From the NCBI GenBank assembly GCA_002440265.1, contig DJSG01000062.1, forward strand, positions 1-17,970: a stretch of 17,970 nt of DNA. The letters run 5' to 3'. The stretch comes from Bacteroidales bacterium UBA6340 (GTDB lineage Bacteria; Bacteroidota; Bacteroidia; Bacteroidales; Paludibacteraceae). The number at the start of each line of letters is the position of its first letter. Positions within the stretch are counted from its first letter, which is position 1. Below are positions 7,041-15,753 of this stretch, one piece after another. The notes under the pieces were generated by a model. That model ran no database searches and had not been told where the DNA came from. It saw only the letters and a program-made list of their open reading frames with translations. Both the position numbers and the translations under genes were made by a program.

Positions 7041-10000
7041 ATGAATTTTATTGAAATCATTACGAAACTGTTCGGCAACAAGGCGCAGAAAGATATGCGC
7101 GCCATTGCGCCGTATGTGGAGAAGATAAAAGCAGCCTACACGGAGATTGACGCGCTCTCCAATGACGAGTTGCGTGCGCGCAGCCAAGCGTTGATGCAGC
7201 GTATCCAAGACCAAGTGGCGGACAAGAAAGCCCGTATCAAGGAGTTGAAAGCAGGCATCGAGGGACTGGAGATAGACCAGCGCGAGAAAGTGTACGACGA
7301 GGTGGACAAGTTGGAAAAGGATATCCAGGAGGATTACAAAAATACCCTCAACGACATCCTGCCCGAAGCGTTTGCCATTGTCAAGAGCACCGCACACCGC
7401 TTTGCCGAGAACGAGCAGATAGTGGTGATCGCTACACAGATGGACCGTGACCTCGCGGCAGACCCGCGCTTCGACTTCGTGGAGATTGACGGCGACAAAG
7501 CCATCTACCACAACCACTGGACAGCAGGCGGCAACGAAATCGTGTGGGATATGGTGCACTATGATGTGCAACTGATTGGTGGTGTGGTACTTCACCAAGG
7601 CAAGATAGCCGAGATGGCGACGGGTGAGGGTAAGACGCTGGTGGCTACGCTGCCCGTGTTCCTCAACGCGCTCACGCACGAGGGTGTGCACATGGTGACG
7701 GTGAACGACTACCTCGCCAAGCGTGACTCCGAGTGGATGGGACCGCTCTATATGTTCCACGGTCTGACGGTGGATTGCATTGACAAGTACAAGCCCAACA
7801 GCGATGAGCGGCGTCGCGCGTACGCGTGCGATATAACATTCGGTACCAACAACGAGTTCGGTTTCGACTATCTCCGCGACAACATGGCAACCAACCCCGC
7901 CGACCTCGTGCAGCGCGGACACAACTACGCCATCGTCGATGAGGTGGACTCGGTGTTGATTGACGATGCCCGTACCCCGTTGATTATCAGCGGTCCGATA
8001 CCCAAAGGCGAGGACCAGATGTACGACGAGTACAAGCACCGCGTGGAGTTGCTGGTACGCACCCAACAGACGCTGACCACCAAACTGCTGACGGAAGCCA
8101 AGGCTAAGATGGGCAGCACCGATGCCAAAGAGCGCGAAGCGGGCGAGTTAGCGTTGTTCCGCTCGTTCAAAGGTATGCCCAAAAACAAGGCACTCATCAA
8201 GTATCTGAGTGAGCCCGGCATCAAGGTGCGTCTGCAAAAGACGGAGGAGTTCTATATGCAGGACAACGAGCGCAATATGCACGTGGCAACCGACGAACTC
8301 TACTTCGTGATTGACGAGAAAAACAAGACTATCGAACTGACAGACAAGGGTATAGACACCCTGACGGGCAACACCGAAGACCCGCAGTTTTTCGTACTGC
8401 CCGATGTCGGCAGCGAGATAGCCGAGATAGAGAAAATGCCAATCTCCGCTGAGGAGAAGCAGGCGAAAAAAGACGAGGTGCTGACCAACTACAGCATCAA
8501 GTCCGAGCGCGTACATACTGTACATCAGTTACTTAAGGCATACACCCTCTTCGAAAAGGACGTGGATTATATCATCGACGACAACCAAGTGAAGATTGTC
8601 GATGAGCAGACCGGCCGTGTGATGGAAGGGCGTCGCTGGTCGGACGGCTTGCACCAGGCGGTGGAGGCGAAGGAGAATGTGAAAGTGGAGGGTGCCACGC
8701 AGACCTTTGCCACTATCACGTTGCAGAACTACTTCCGTATGTACAAAAAGTTGGCGGGTATGACCGGTACCGCCGAGACGGAGGCAGGCGAGTTCTGGAA
8801 TATCTACAAACTGGACGTGGTGGTTATCCCGACCAACAAGCCCATCGCGCGTATCGATATGAACGACCGTATCTACCGCACCAAGCGCGAGAAGTACAAC
8901 GCCGTCATCGACGAGATTGTAGCACTCGTGGGCGCAGGGAGACCGGTATTGGTAGGTACTACCAGCGTGGAAATCAGCGAGTTGCTGAGCCGAATGTTGA
9001 ACCTCCGCAAGATACCGCACAATGTGTTGAACGCCAAGTTGCACCAGCGTGAGGCGGAGATTGTGGCGCAGGCAGGTCGCTCGGGCGTAGTAACTATCGC
9101 CACCAACATGGCAGGTCGTGGTACCGATATCAAACTCACCCCCGAAGTGAAGGCTGCGGGCGGTCTGGCCATCATAGGCACCGAGCGTCACGAGAGCCGT
9201 CGTGTGGACCGCCAGTTGCGCGGACGTGCAGGACGTCAAGGTGACCCGGGTAGCAGCGTCTTCTATGTCAGCATGGAGGACGACCTCATGCGTATGTTCG
9301 GCTCCGACCGTCTGGCGGGGGTCATGGACAGGATGGGCTTCAAGGACGGCGAGATGATCGAGCACTCCATGATTTCCAACTCCATTGAGCGTGCGCAGAA
9401 GAAGGTGGAGGAGAACAATTTCGGTATCCGCAAGCGTCTGATTGAGTACGACGATGTGATGAACCAGCAGCGCAATGTCATCTACGCCAAGCGTCATCAC
9501 GCCCTGATGGGTGAGCGTATCGGCGTGGACATCACTAATATGATTTACGACACCGCCGAGGCTATCATTGCCGAGGCTCGCGAAGCCATGGACTATGAGG
9601 GGCTGCAGTTCGACGTCATGCAGGTGTTCGCCATGGAGGTGCCTTTCGACGAGGATACCTTCAAGAGCGCACGCGAGAGCGCGTTGGCTGAGCAACTGGC
9701 AGAAGCCGCTCTCGACACCTTCAAACGCCGTATGGAGACCCTGCAGAAAGTGGCTGACCCCGTTATCAAGAAGGTGTACGAGGAGCGCGGTGCGATGTAC
9801 GAGAACATCCTCATCCCTATCACCGACGGCAAGCGCGTCTATAACATTGCCGTCAACCTCAAGGCAGCAGCCGAAAGCGACAGTCGCGAGGTAGTGCGCG
9901 AGTTCGAGAAGCGCATGGTGCTCTACGTCATCGACGACGAGTGGAAAGAGCATCTCCGCCAGTTGGACGACCTCAAGCAGTCGGTTCAGAACGCCTCCTA

Positions 10001-10364
10001 CGAGCAGAAAGATCCGCTCCTTATATATAAATTGGAGTCCTTCAATATCTTCAAGCAGATGCTTGACCGCTTCAACCGCCGTGCTATCGCTATCTTGCTC
10101 CGCGGACAGATACCTACCCGCGACCCGCAGGAGGTGCGTCAGGCACAGGAGCAGCGGCAGGATTACTCCCGCTACCGCACCCAAAAGGATGCCGTCAGTC
10201 GGGCAGCCGCTGCCAGCGGACAATCGGCAGCAGCAGGACGCGACACGCGCGAGATGCAACGACCCGAACCTATCCACGTGGAGAAGAAACCGCGCCCCAA
10301 TGACCCGTGTCCATGCGGTTCGGGCAAGAAATACAAACAGTGTCACGGTAGGCTGGAAGCATGA
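7041..10364 (+). CDS. secA: Protein translocase ATPase SecA
   Basis: SecA drives preproteins through the SecYEG channel at the cytoplasmic membrane using ATP. The 1,107-aa length is typical of Bacteroidetes SecA, longer than the roughly 900 aa of E. coli; a charged coiled-coil-like insert lies at about 55-105. Visible motifs: Walker A in EMATGEGKTLVATLP (about 191-205); Walker B in IVDEVDSVLIDDARTPLI (about 300); the second helicase half with NMAGRGTDIKL and RQLRGRAGRQGDPGSS; and a C-terminal zinc-binding tail NDPCPCGSGKKYKQCHG (near 1087-1103) that binds SecB or ribosomes in other species. The ATG at 7041 gives the usual N-terminus. The last codon and stop overlap lgt (ATGA), so the two export/lipoprotein genes are co-translated. 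Large antisense ORFs inside it are codon-bias shadows. Confidence 0.98.
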   Translation: MNFIEIITKLFGNKAQKDMRAIAPYVEKIKAAYTEIDALSNDELRARSQALMQRIQDQVADKKARIKELKAGIEGLEIDQREKVYDEVDKLEKDIQEDYKNTLNDILPEAFAIVKSTAHRFAENEQIVVIATQMDRDLAADPRFDFVEIDGDKAIYHNHWTAGGNEIVWDMVHYDVQLIGGVVLHQGKIAEMATGEGKTLVATLPVFLNALTHEGVHMVTVNDYLAKRDSEWMGPLYMFHGLTVDCIDKYKPNSDERRRAYACDITFGTNNEFGFDYLRDNMATNPADLVQRGHNYAIVDEVDSVLIDDARTPLIISGPIPKGEDQMYDEYKHRVELLVRTQQTLTTKLLTEAKAKMGSTDAKEREAGELALFRSFKGMPKNKALIKYLSEPGIKVRLQKTEEFYMQDNERNMHVATDELYFVIDEKNKTIELTDKGIDTLTGNTEDPQFFVLPDVGSEIAEIEKMPISAEEKQAKKDEVLTNYSIKSERVHTVHQLLKAYTLFEKDVDYIIDDNQVKIVDEQTGRVMEGRRWSDGLHQAVEAKENVKVEGATQTFATITLQNYFRMYKKLAGMTGTAETEAGEFWNIYKLDVVVIPTNKPIARIDMNDRIYRTKREKYNAVIDEIVALVGAGRPVLVGTTSVEISELLSRMLNLRKIPHNVLNAKLHQREAEIVAQAGRSGVVTIATNMAGRGTDIKLTPEVKAAGGLAIIGTERHESRRVDRQLRGRAGRQGDPGSSVFYVSMEDDLMRMFGSDRLAGVMDRMGFKDGEMIEHSMISNSIERAQKKVEENNFGIRKRLIEYDDVMNQQRNVIYAKRHHALMGERIGVDITNMIYDTAEAIIAEAREAMDYEGLQFDVMQVFAMEVPFDEDTFKSARESALAEQLAEAALDTFKRRMETLQKVADPVIKKVYEERGAMYENILIPITDGKRVYNIAVNLKAAAESDSREVVREFEKRMVLYVIDDEWKEHLRQLDDLKQSVQNASYEQKDPLLIYKLESFNIFKQMLDRFNRRAIAILLRGQIPTRDPQEVRQAQEQRQDYSRYRTQKDAVSRAAAASGQSAAAGRDTREMQRPEPIHVEKKPRPNDPCPCGSGKKYKQCHGRLEA

Positions 10365-11272
10365 TACTCGACTTCGTAACGTGGAACGTGGACCCCATCC
10401 TGATTCACATCGGTGATGGGGGCATTCGTTGGTACGGACTCTTGTGGGCGGTGGGCATCTACCTCGCCTACCTCATTGAGCGCAAACTCTATAAGAACGA
10501 ACACTGTCCCGACGATTGGGCGGACAAACTGTTCATCTGGATGGTGGTCGGCGTCATCGTCGGTGCGCGATTGGGGCATTGCTGGTTCTATGAGTGGCAC
10601 GATGTCACGCTTCCCGGTATGGCGGGCTACTGCCATGCCATGGGTATCTCTACCGACCCCGTACAAATCTTCGGCTGGACCATCAAGTACCGCAACCCGT
10701 ACATCGAGCATCCGCTCAAACTACTCAAGGTGTGGGAAGGCGGACTGGCAAGCCATGGCGGTGCCATCGGACTGCTGTTGGCGGCATATCTCCTCAACAA
10801 GAAAGTGTTCTCCAAACGCCCCGAGTTCCACACTTCACTCCTGTGGATTATGGACCGTCTGGTGATTGGCGTGTGTGTCACAGCCACTCTTATCCGTCTC
10901 GGCAACCTGATGAACTCCGAGATTTACGGCTGCCCGACCGACCTGCCATGGGGCTTTGTCTTTGTGCGGAACGGAGAAACGGTGCCCTGCCACCCCACAC
11001 AAATCTATGAGATGCTGTATTGTATCGTGGCATTTGTCGTTACGTGGCTGATGTACTGGCGCGGCAAGGCGTACAAGCGCGAAGGACTGCTCCTCGGTGT
11101 ATTCTTGGAGATAGTCTTCTTCACACGTTTCCTGCTCGAGTTCATCAAGAACGACCAGGAAGCCTTTGAGGCTAACCACCTCCTCAATATGGGGCAGTGG
11201 CTCTCTATCCCGTTCATCATATGGGGAATATACCTCATTATCCGTGCCTTCCGCCGCCCCGCCTTGCCATAG
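10361..11272 (+). CDS. lgt: Prolipoprotein diacylglyceryl transferase Lgt
   Basis: Lgt is a polytopic inner-membrane enzyme that moves diacylglycerol from phosphatidylglycerol to the lipobox cysteine of prolipoproteins after Sec export. The 303-aa product has several hydrophobic segments (for example about 25-42, 60-75, 132-148, 217-235, 278-298). The family signatures are GGLASHGGAIG (about 126-136), the Lgt motif RLGNLMNSEIYG (about 178-189) and HPTQIYEM (about 210-217). The start overlaps the secA stop. In this window GldJ, and presumably other lipoproteins, would be substrates. A terminator hairpin follows 37 bp after the stop. Confidence 0.97.
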   Translation: MILDFVTWNVDPILIHIGDGGIRWYGLLWAVGIYLAYLIERKLYKNEHCPDDWADKLFIWMVVGVIVGARLGHCWFYEWHDVTLPGMAGYCHAMGISTDPVQIFGWTIKYRNPYIEHPLKLLKVWEGGLASHGGAIGLLLAAYLLNKKVFSKRPEFHTSLLWIMDRLVIGVCVTATLIRLGNLMNSEIYGCPTDLPWGFVFVRNGETVPCHPTQIYEMLYCIVAFVVTWLMYWRGKAYKREGLLLGVFLEIVFFTRFLLEFIKNDQEAFEANHLLNMGQWLSIPFIIWGIYLIIRAFRRPALP

Positions 11273-11309
11273 GACAAACCCTACAGGCACAAGCACGAAC
11301 CTATCCTAA

Positions 11310-11367
11310 AAACAGAGGCTGTCTGACAAGTATAGACAGTCTCTGTTTATGTATTAGTATTCTTTTT
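11310..11367 (+). terminator. secA-lgt terminator
   Basis: A 15-bp stem AAACAGAGGCTGTCT (11310-11324) / AGACAGTCTCTGTTT (11334-11348), one G-T pair, has a 9-nt loop. Its T-tract is imperfect, but a run of Ts follows at 11361-11368. Confidence 0.7.
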
Positions 11368-11385
11368 TTACTTGTTAGACAGCCT
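11315..11385. repeat. Second inverted repeat sharing the left arm of the lgt terminator
   Basis: GAGGCTGTCTGACAAG (11315-11330) is complementary at 15 of 16 bases to CTTGTTAGACAGCCTC (11370-11385). It cannot form together with the 11310-11348 hairpin, so the two folds compete. Ends of this type can also be remnants of insertion sequence termini. Confidence 0.55.
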
Positions 11386-11410
11386 CCTGTTTATGCATTT
11401 AGTGTTGGGG

Positions 11411-11550
11411 GACGACGCGGCTCGCGTCGTCATTCATAAGTAGCGCACTGAGTGCCTGCGGTGTCCCCATAAATCCGCGGACGTAATGGGGTGCTCCAAG
11501 CGAAGCGAAAGCCTGTGGCTTGAGCAGAACTCCTCACCGGCTCGCGTCGG
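11411..11550. repeat. Structured dispersed repeat, copy B
   Basis: The segment 11443-11550 aligns along its length with copy A (6165-6278). It begins GCGCACTGAGTGCCTGCGG, keeps the CCCCAT/ATGGGG stem (11464-11490) and has AAGCC-TGT-GGCTT (11509-11521) where copy A has AGCCC-TGT-GGGCT. The motif CGGCTCGCGTCG occurs at 11418-11429 and again 120 bp later at 11538-11549, suggesting a tandem unit boundary. The first copy is part of a perfect 9-bp hairpin GACGACGCG-GCT-CGCGTCGTC (11411-11431). No gene is seen here. Confidence 0.75.
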
Positions 11551-11610
11551 CAAATATCATTACGCATTGTACATAACCTGCACATTAATTATTAACTATT
11601 AACCATTACT

Positions 11611-11643
11611 ACTATTAACCCGATGTCCCATCGGGTTAATAGT
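11611..11643. repeat. Perfect 15-bp hairpin
   Basis: ACTATTAACCCGATG, loop TCC, and its exact complement. No T-tract follows on the + strand, so it is not a standard terminator. It lies in AT-rich DNA with TTAACTATTAA-type repetition, like 53-82, and runs into the tandem repeat that starts at 11641. Confidence 0.7.
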
Positions 11644-11684
11644 ATGAGATTAGTATGTGATTAGTATGTTATTAGTATGTGATT
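11641..11684. repeat. Four tandem copies of an 11-bp unit
   Basis: The unit AGTATGTGATT occurs at 11641, 11652, 11663 and 11674, the first and third copies with one change each. Two near-tandem ATGTCGGGGG copies follow (about 11693-11714). No coding role is evident; this is probably a slippage-prone minisatellite. Confidence 0.7.
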
Positions 11685-11757
11685 GCCGAGTGAATGTCGG
11701 GGGTATGTCGGGGGAATGGATGGCCGATTCGTGATGATTCAGTGTAGGTGTCTGTTC

Positions 11758-11798
11758 AAAAAAGCCCCTATACCGGCAGTCGGGAGCGGTATAGGGGC
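11758..11798 (-). terminator. folP-cdaA-metG operon terminator
   Basis: On the - strand a perfect 12-bp stem GCCCCTATACCG/CGGTATAGGGGC (arms at 11798-11787 and 11775-11764) with an 11-nt loop is followed by six Ts (11763-11758). It starts 22 bp after the metG stop. Confidence 0.92.
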
Positions 11799-11820
11799 GA
11801 GAGTAATGGGAAAAATCCTA

Positions 11821-13893
11821 TCAGCCTACTTGGGCACCGTTCTTGACAGGGGCGGAGACGGTGGTTACAACCAGTTTTCCATCGGCATCCACGGCCGAGA
11901 GAATCATGCCCTGCGACTCGATGCCCATCATCTTGCGCGGCGGGAAGTTGGCGATAAAGAGGACTTGCTTGCCAACCAATACCGACGGGTCGGGGTACGA
12001 TTGCGCGATACCGGACAGGATAGTGCGCCCGCCCATGCCGTCGTCCAAACGGAACTGCAGGAGGCGTTCGCTCTTCTTCACCGGCTGGCAATCCAGCACG
12101 GTAGCCACGCGGATGTCCACTTTGTCGAAGTCGTCAATCGTGGTGTCAGCCTTGATGTCGGCGGGGTGCCAGGTGCGTAGTGCTTCGGCTTGCACAGCGG
12201 CTTCGTTCTCGGCTTTGATGCGTGCCAGGCGGTCGAGTTGGGCTTTGATGGCATCGTCCTCAATCTTCTCGAAGAGGAGCGATACCTCACCCAGTTGCTG
12301 CCCCTCAGGGAGCAGGTTGATATTGCCGAGTTCTGCCCAATTTGCAGCATTCATGCCCAACATCTTACGCAGTTTCTCGGACGAGAACGGCAGGAACGGC
12401 TCGAAGGCAATCGACAGATTAGCAGCGATTTGGAGTGCCAGATTAAGGATAGTCGCCGTGCGGTTGAGGTCGGTTTTGGCGAGTTTCCAAGGCTCGGTGT
12501 CGGCGAGATACTTGTTGCCGATGCGGGCGAGGTTCATCGCTTCCTTTTGCGCATCGCGGAAACGGAAGTCGTTGAGCAGGCGTTCCAACTCGCTCTTGAC
12601 GTTTTGGAAGTCGGCGATGGTGGCTTGGTCGTAGTCGTTGAGCGTACCCGCCGCAGGCACTTTGCCGCCGAAATACTTGTTGGTCAGCACGAGTGCGCGG
12701 TTGACGAAGTTGCCGTATATCGCCACTAATTCGTTGTTGTTGCGGGCTTGGAAGTCAGCCCACGTGAAGTCGTTGTCCTTGGTCTCGGGCGCATTGGCAG
12801 TCAGCACATAGCGCAGCACGTCCTGTTTGCCCGGGAAATCCACGAGGTACTCGTTGAGCCATACCGCCCAGTTGCGGGAGGTGGAGATTTTGTCGCCTTC
12901 GAGGTTGAGGAACTCATTGGCGGGCACATTGTCGGGAAGGATGTATGTACCCTCCGCCTTGAGCATTACAGGGAAGACGATGCAGTGGAAGACGATGTTA
13001 TCTTTGCCGATGAAGTGAATGAGGCGCGTGGAGGAGTCCTTCCACCATGTCTCCCATTTGCCGTATTCGGGGTGCGCATCGCAGAGTTCCTTGGTGTTGG
13101 AGATATAGCCGATGGGCGCATCGAACCAGACATAGAGCACTTTGCCTTCGGCACCCTCTACGGGCACGGGGATACCCCAGTCGAGGTCGCGCGTCACAGC
13201 ACGCGGACGCAAACCGCCGTCCAACCACGACTTGCACTGCCCATACACATTGGGACGCCACTCTTTGTGCTCGTTGAGAATCCACTCCTCGAGCCACGAC
13301 TGATATTGGTCAAGCGGCAGATACCAGTGGGTGGTGGGGCGTTTGGTCAGTGGATTGCCGTTGATGGCGTTGTAGGGGTTGATGAGTTCGTCGGGCGAGA
13401 GGGTGGCTCCGCACTTCTCACACTGGTCGCCGTAAGCACCCTGCGCATGGCAGCGCGGGCACTCACCGCGGATATTGCGGTCGGTGAGGAACTCCTGCGT
13501 CTCGGGGTCGTAGAACTGCTCGGTGGTCTGTTGGATAAACTTGCCGTTGTCGTACAGTTTGCGGAAGAAGTCCGACGCCATCTTGTGGTGCGTGGGACTT
13601 GTGGTGCGCGAATAGATGTCAAACGATATACCAAAGCCCTCGAAAGAGTCCTTGATAAGTTTGTGGTAGCGGTCCACCACCTGCTGGGTGGTGATGCCCT
13701 CTTTGCGTGCGCGGATGGTAACGGGCACACCATGTTCGTCGCTACCGCCTACGAACAGCACGGGTTCGCCTTTCAGACGGAGATAGCGGACATAAATATC
13801 TGCGGGTACATACACGCCTGCGAGGTGCCCGATATGCACGGGACCATTGGCATAAGGTAAGGCTGCCGTTACAAGAGTACGTTGAAATGCCAT
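11821..13893 (-). CDS. metG: Methionyl-tRNA synthetase
   Basis: MetG charges tRNA-Met, including the initiator, with methionine. The 690-aa protein has the class I signature HIGH in ANGPVHIGHLAG (residues 20-23), a zinc knuckle CPRC...CEKC (about 143-161) and the KMSKS-type loop GDKISTSRNW (about 331-340). The anticodon-binding helical domain follows. At the C-terminus is an EMAP-II/Trbp-like tRNA-binding domain (about 585-690, VDIRVATVLDCQPVKKSERL) as in long dimeric bacterial MetRS. The ATG at 13893 lies two bases after the cdaA stop, so it is the last gene of a folP-cdaA-metG operon. Confidence 0.98.
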   Translation of the reverse strand: MAFQRTLVTAALPYANGPVHIGHLAGVYVPADIYVRYLRLKGEPVLFVGGSDEHGVPVTIRARKEGITTQQVVDRYHKLIKDSFEGFGISFDIYSRTTSPTHHKMASDFFRKLYDNGKFIQQTTEQFYDPETQEFLTDRNIRGECPRCHAQGAYGDQCEKCGATLSPDELINPYNAINGNPLTKRPTTHWYLPLDQYQSWLEEWILNEHKEWRPNVYGQCKSWLDGGLRPRAVTRDLDWGIPVPVEGAEGKVLYVWFDAPIGYISNTKELCDAHPEYGKWETWWKDSSTRLIHFIGKDNIVFHCIVFPVMLKAEGTYILPDNVPANEFLNLEGDKISTSRNWAVWLNEYLVDFPGKQDVLRYVLTANAPETKDNDFTWADFQARNNNELVAIYGNFVNRALVLTNKYFGGKVPAAGTLNDYDQATIADFQNVKSELERLLNDFRFRDAQKEAMNLARIGNKYLADTEPWKLAKTDLNRTATILNLALQIAANLSIAFEPFLPFSSEKLRKMLGMNAANWAELGNINLLPEGQQLGEVSLLFEKIEDDAIKAQLDRLARIKAENEAAVQAEALRTWHPADIKADTTIDDFDKVDIRVATVLDCQPVKKSERLLQFRLDDGMGGRTILSGIAQSYPDPSVLVGKQVLFIANFPPRKMMGIESQGMILSAVDADGKLVVTTVSAPVKNGAQVG

Positions 13894-13895
13894 AG

Positions 13896-14702
13896 TTATT
13901 TGAGTAGTTTATGTTTTTTAGTTGCTTTGTCGTCGTATTCCACGCCCATTGCGGGGGCGAGGTAGTTGTGCTCCAACTCGTTGATATTCACCGTATGGAT
14001 GTCATTGCCGAGTGCCACGGAGATGCGTCCTGTCTCTTCGGAGACCACGATAGCGAGGGCATCGGTCTTCTCTGCCAGTCCGAGTGCGGCACGGTGGCGC
14101 AATCCATAGTGCTTGGGCAGGTCCTGCCGCTTGGTGACGGGCAGGATACACGCCGCCGACTGCAAACGGCCATTGGAGATGATAAGGGCTCCGTCATGGA
14201 GAGGGGTGTTCTTGAAGAAGATATTCTCAATCATTCGTGCCGAGATGACGGCATCCACCGTCTCACCGGTGTCGGCATACTCTTTGAGCCCCTGCTGGTT
14301 GGTGATGACGATGAGTGCGCCCGTCTTGCTGGCGGACATGTGCGAGCAGGCAAGAATGATTTGGTCCACCTGCTGCTGCGCCTCCTTCTGGTGTCTGGTG
14401 TGGGAGAGATGGTCGCGGATATTGTCCATATTGAACCGCGCACCGATGCGGTAGAAGAACGAGCGTATCTCCTCTTGGAATATCACAATGAGCGCGATGG
14501 CACCCACACTGATGAAGCGGTCGAAGAGGGCACCCGTGAGTTCCAACTCGAAGACATAACTCACTAACAACCACGCCAGTATGAATGCCAAGATACCCCA
14601 AAAGAGGTTGCTGGCACCCGAGCGGCGCAAGATGCGGTAGATACCAAACAGAATGGTAGCCACCAAGAGGATATCGATTATGTCTTTCAGCCCTATATGC
14701 AT
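13896..14702 (-). CDS. cdaA: Diadenylate cyclase CdaA (c-di-AMP synthase)
   Basis: CdaA joins two ATP molecules into the second messenger c-di-AMP, which in many bacteria controls potassium and osmotic balance and cell wall state. The 268-aa protein has three N-terminal membrane segments (about 7-25, 33-52, 62-77), then a short linker and the DAC catalytic domain (about 115-235) with both signature motifs, DGALII (170-175) and RHRAALG (202-208). The size and layout match membrane-anchored CdaA rather than DisA. It lies 25 bp after folP and 2 bp before metG on the same strand. The ATG at 14702 gives the usual N-terminus just before the first membrane helix. Confidence 0.96.
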   Translation of the reverse strand: MHIGLKDIIDILLVATILFGIYRILRRSGASNLFWGILAFILAWLLVSYVFELELTGALFDRFISVGAIALIVIFQEEIRSFFYRIGARFNMDNIRDHLSHTRHQKEAQQQVDQIILACSHMSASKTGALIVITNQQGLKEYADTGETVDAVISARMIENIFFKNTPLHDGALIISNGRLQSAACILPVTKRQDLPKHYGLRHRAALGLAEKTDALAIVVSEETGRISVALGNDIHTVNINELEHNYLAPAMGVEYDDKATKKHKLLK

Positions 14703-14727
14703 GGTTAATCGTCTGTGGTTGTGTCGG

Positions 14728-15558
14728 TTATGCCTTGTCAGGATAGGTGTACTGATAAACGGCTATCGCCTGTTTGGCAGGTGCCACCTCGTGCGCGCGG
14801 AGGATATTCGCGCCTTTCTCAAGGGCAATAACATGCGCTGCGGTGGTGGCAGGCAGGACATCATCGGGGCTCAGACCCATCGGGCGGTAGAACATCGACT
14901 TGTGCGACACACCCACCAAAACGGGGGCATGGAGGGTCTGCAAGACATCCAATTGGCGCAGAAGACTGTAATTCTGCTCCACGTTCTTGCCAAAACCGAA
15001 GCCCGGGTCAAGAATCACATCTGCCACACCACGGCGGTGCAGTTCGTCAGTACGCGACTGGAGAAAGTCCAGAATATCCGTCATAGTGCGGTCGTAGCCG
15101 TCATTGCTCTTTGTAATCTCACGCGCGTGCGTGAGAATATAAGGAACGCGATACTTGCTCACAATGTCAAACATCTGATTATCAGCGTCCCCGCCATACA
15201 CATCATTGATAATATCCGCCCCTTCCTCTATGGAGCGGCGGGCTACTTCCGCACGGAAAGTATCCACGGATACAGGCACATCCGCCCACCTCCTGCGGAT
15301 GGTTTTCAGGGCAGGTGCCAATCGTGCCCACTCGCCCTCTGTGTCCACAGGGGTAGAACCGGGACGGGTGGAGCAAGCCCCCAAGTCCAATATCTCAGCC
15401 CCCTCCTCCAATGCCTTCTCGGCACAACGGAGCACCTCGTCCTCGCTCATAGAGCGGCATGAGGTGTAGAAACTGTCGGGCGTGATGTTCACAATCGCCA
15501 TCACAACGGGATGCGACAGGTCTAACAGCCTGTTATGTACACGAATACTATACTGCAT
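14728..15558 (-). CDS. folP: Dihydropteroate synthase
   Basis: FolP condenses p-aminobenzoate with dihydropterin pyrophosphate to make dihydropteroate in folate synthesis, and is the target of sulfonamides. The 276-aa TIM-barrel protein shows the family motifs in order: VNITPDSF (23-30), DLGACSTRPG (58-67), VSVDT (96-100), NDVYGG (118-123), DPGFGFGK (184-191), SHKS (218-221) and RAHEV (254-258). The start at 15558 puts the first motif at the usual distance. It is the first gene of the operon with cdaA and metG. A predicted -7 box lies only 9 bp upstream, so its mRNA may be almost leaderless. Confidence 0.97.
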   Translation of the reverse strand: MQYSIRVHNRLLDLSHPVVMAIVNITPDSFYTSCRSMSEDEVLRCAEKALEEGAEILDLGACSTRPGSTPVDTEGEWARLAPALKTIRRRWADVPVSVDTFRAEVARRSIEEGADIINDVYGGDADNQMFDIVSKYRVPYILTHAREITKSNDGYDRTMTDILDFLQSRTDELHRRGVADVILDPGFGFGKNVEQNYSLLRQLDVLQTLHAPVLVGVSHKSMFYRPMGLSPDDVLPATTAAHVIALEKGANILRAHEVAPAKQAIAVYQYTYPDKA

Positions 15559-15566
15559 ATCACGTG

Positions 15567-15574
15567 CAAAGTTA
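15567..15574 (-). promoter_or_regulatory. Predicted -7 box for the folP operon
   Basis: TAACTTTG read on the - strand (15574-15567) fits TAnnTTTG. No TTG is seen at the expected -33 distance. Transcription would start at about 15561-15559, next to the ATG at 15558. Confidence 0.5.
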
Positions 15575-15700
15575 CAAAAAATATCGCAATCGCCGGTGTT
15601 TCAACTATGTTTGAAAAAGAAAAATACTTGCTTTCTGTGGAAAAAATACTTTTTCTGCATTTTTTCATCGGAAAAGTTATATCAACTCACTTTTTTTTTG

Positions 15701-15708
15701 TACCTTTG
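15701..15708 (+). promoter_or_regulatory. Predicted -7 box for gldJ-gcvH
   Basis: TACCTTTG fits TAnnTTTG and follows a run of nine Ts. The -33 region is AT-rich (GTTATA) without a clear TTG. A start near 15714 gives a leader of about 40 nt and excludes the longer upstream reading frame. The 195-bp gap to folP holds divergent promoters and nothing else recognised. Confidence 0.5.
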
Positions 15709-15753
15709 CGGGCTGAAAGTGGAATTTATAACAAGATTATACTCTACATACTT

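Noticed and set aside
8529..10346. 605-codon - strand ORF opposite secA, and a 409-codon one at 6837-8066
   Set aside because: Both are antisense shadows of secA codon bias. The sense product is a clear SecA with all motifs, and the antisense products match no family I know.
11683..12180. 165-codon + strand ORF across the metG terminator
   Set aside because: Runs through a strong terminator hairpin and antisense to the metG 3' end; no recognisable features.
12748..13860. 370-codon + strand ORF opposite metG, and others at 11843-12729
   Set aside because: Antisense shadows of metG in a GC-rich coding region; no family features or promoter.
15619..15660. Imperfect 22-bp direct repetition GAAAAATACTT upstream of gldJ
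   Set aside because: AT-rich low complexity; too short and imperfect to call a regulatory site.
15535..15753. N-terminal extension of gldJ
   Set aside because: It overlaps the start of folP and the promoter, and it would bury the lipoprotein signal peptide.
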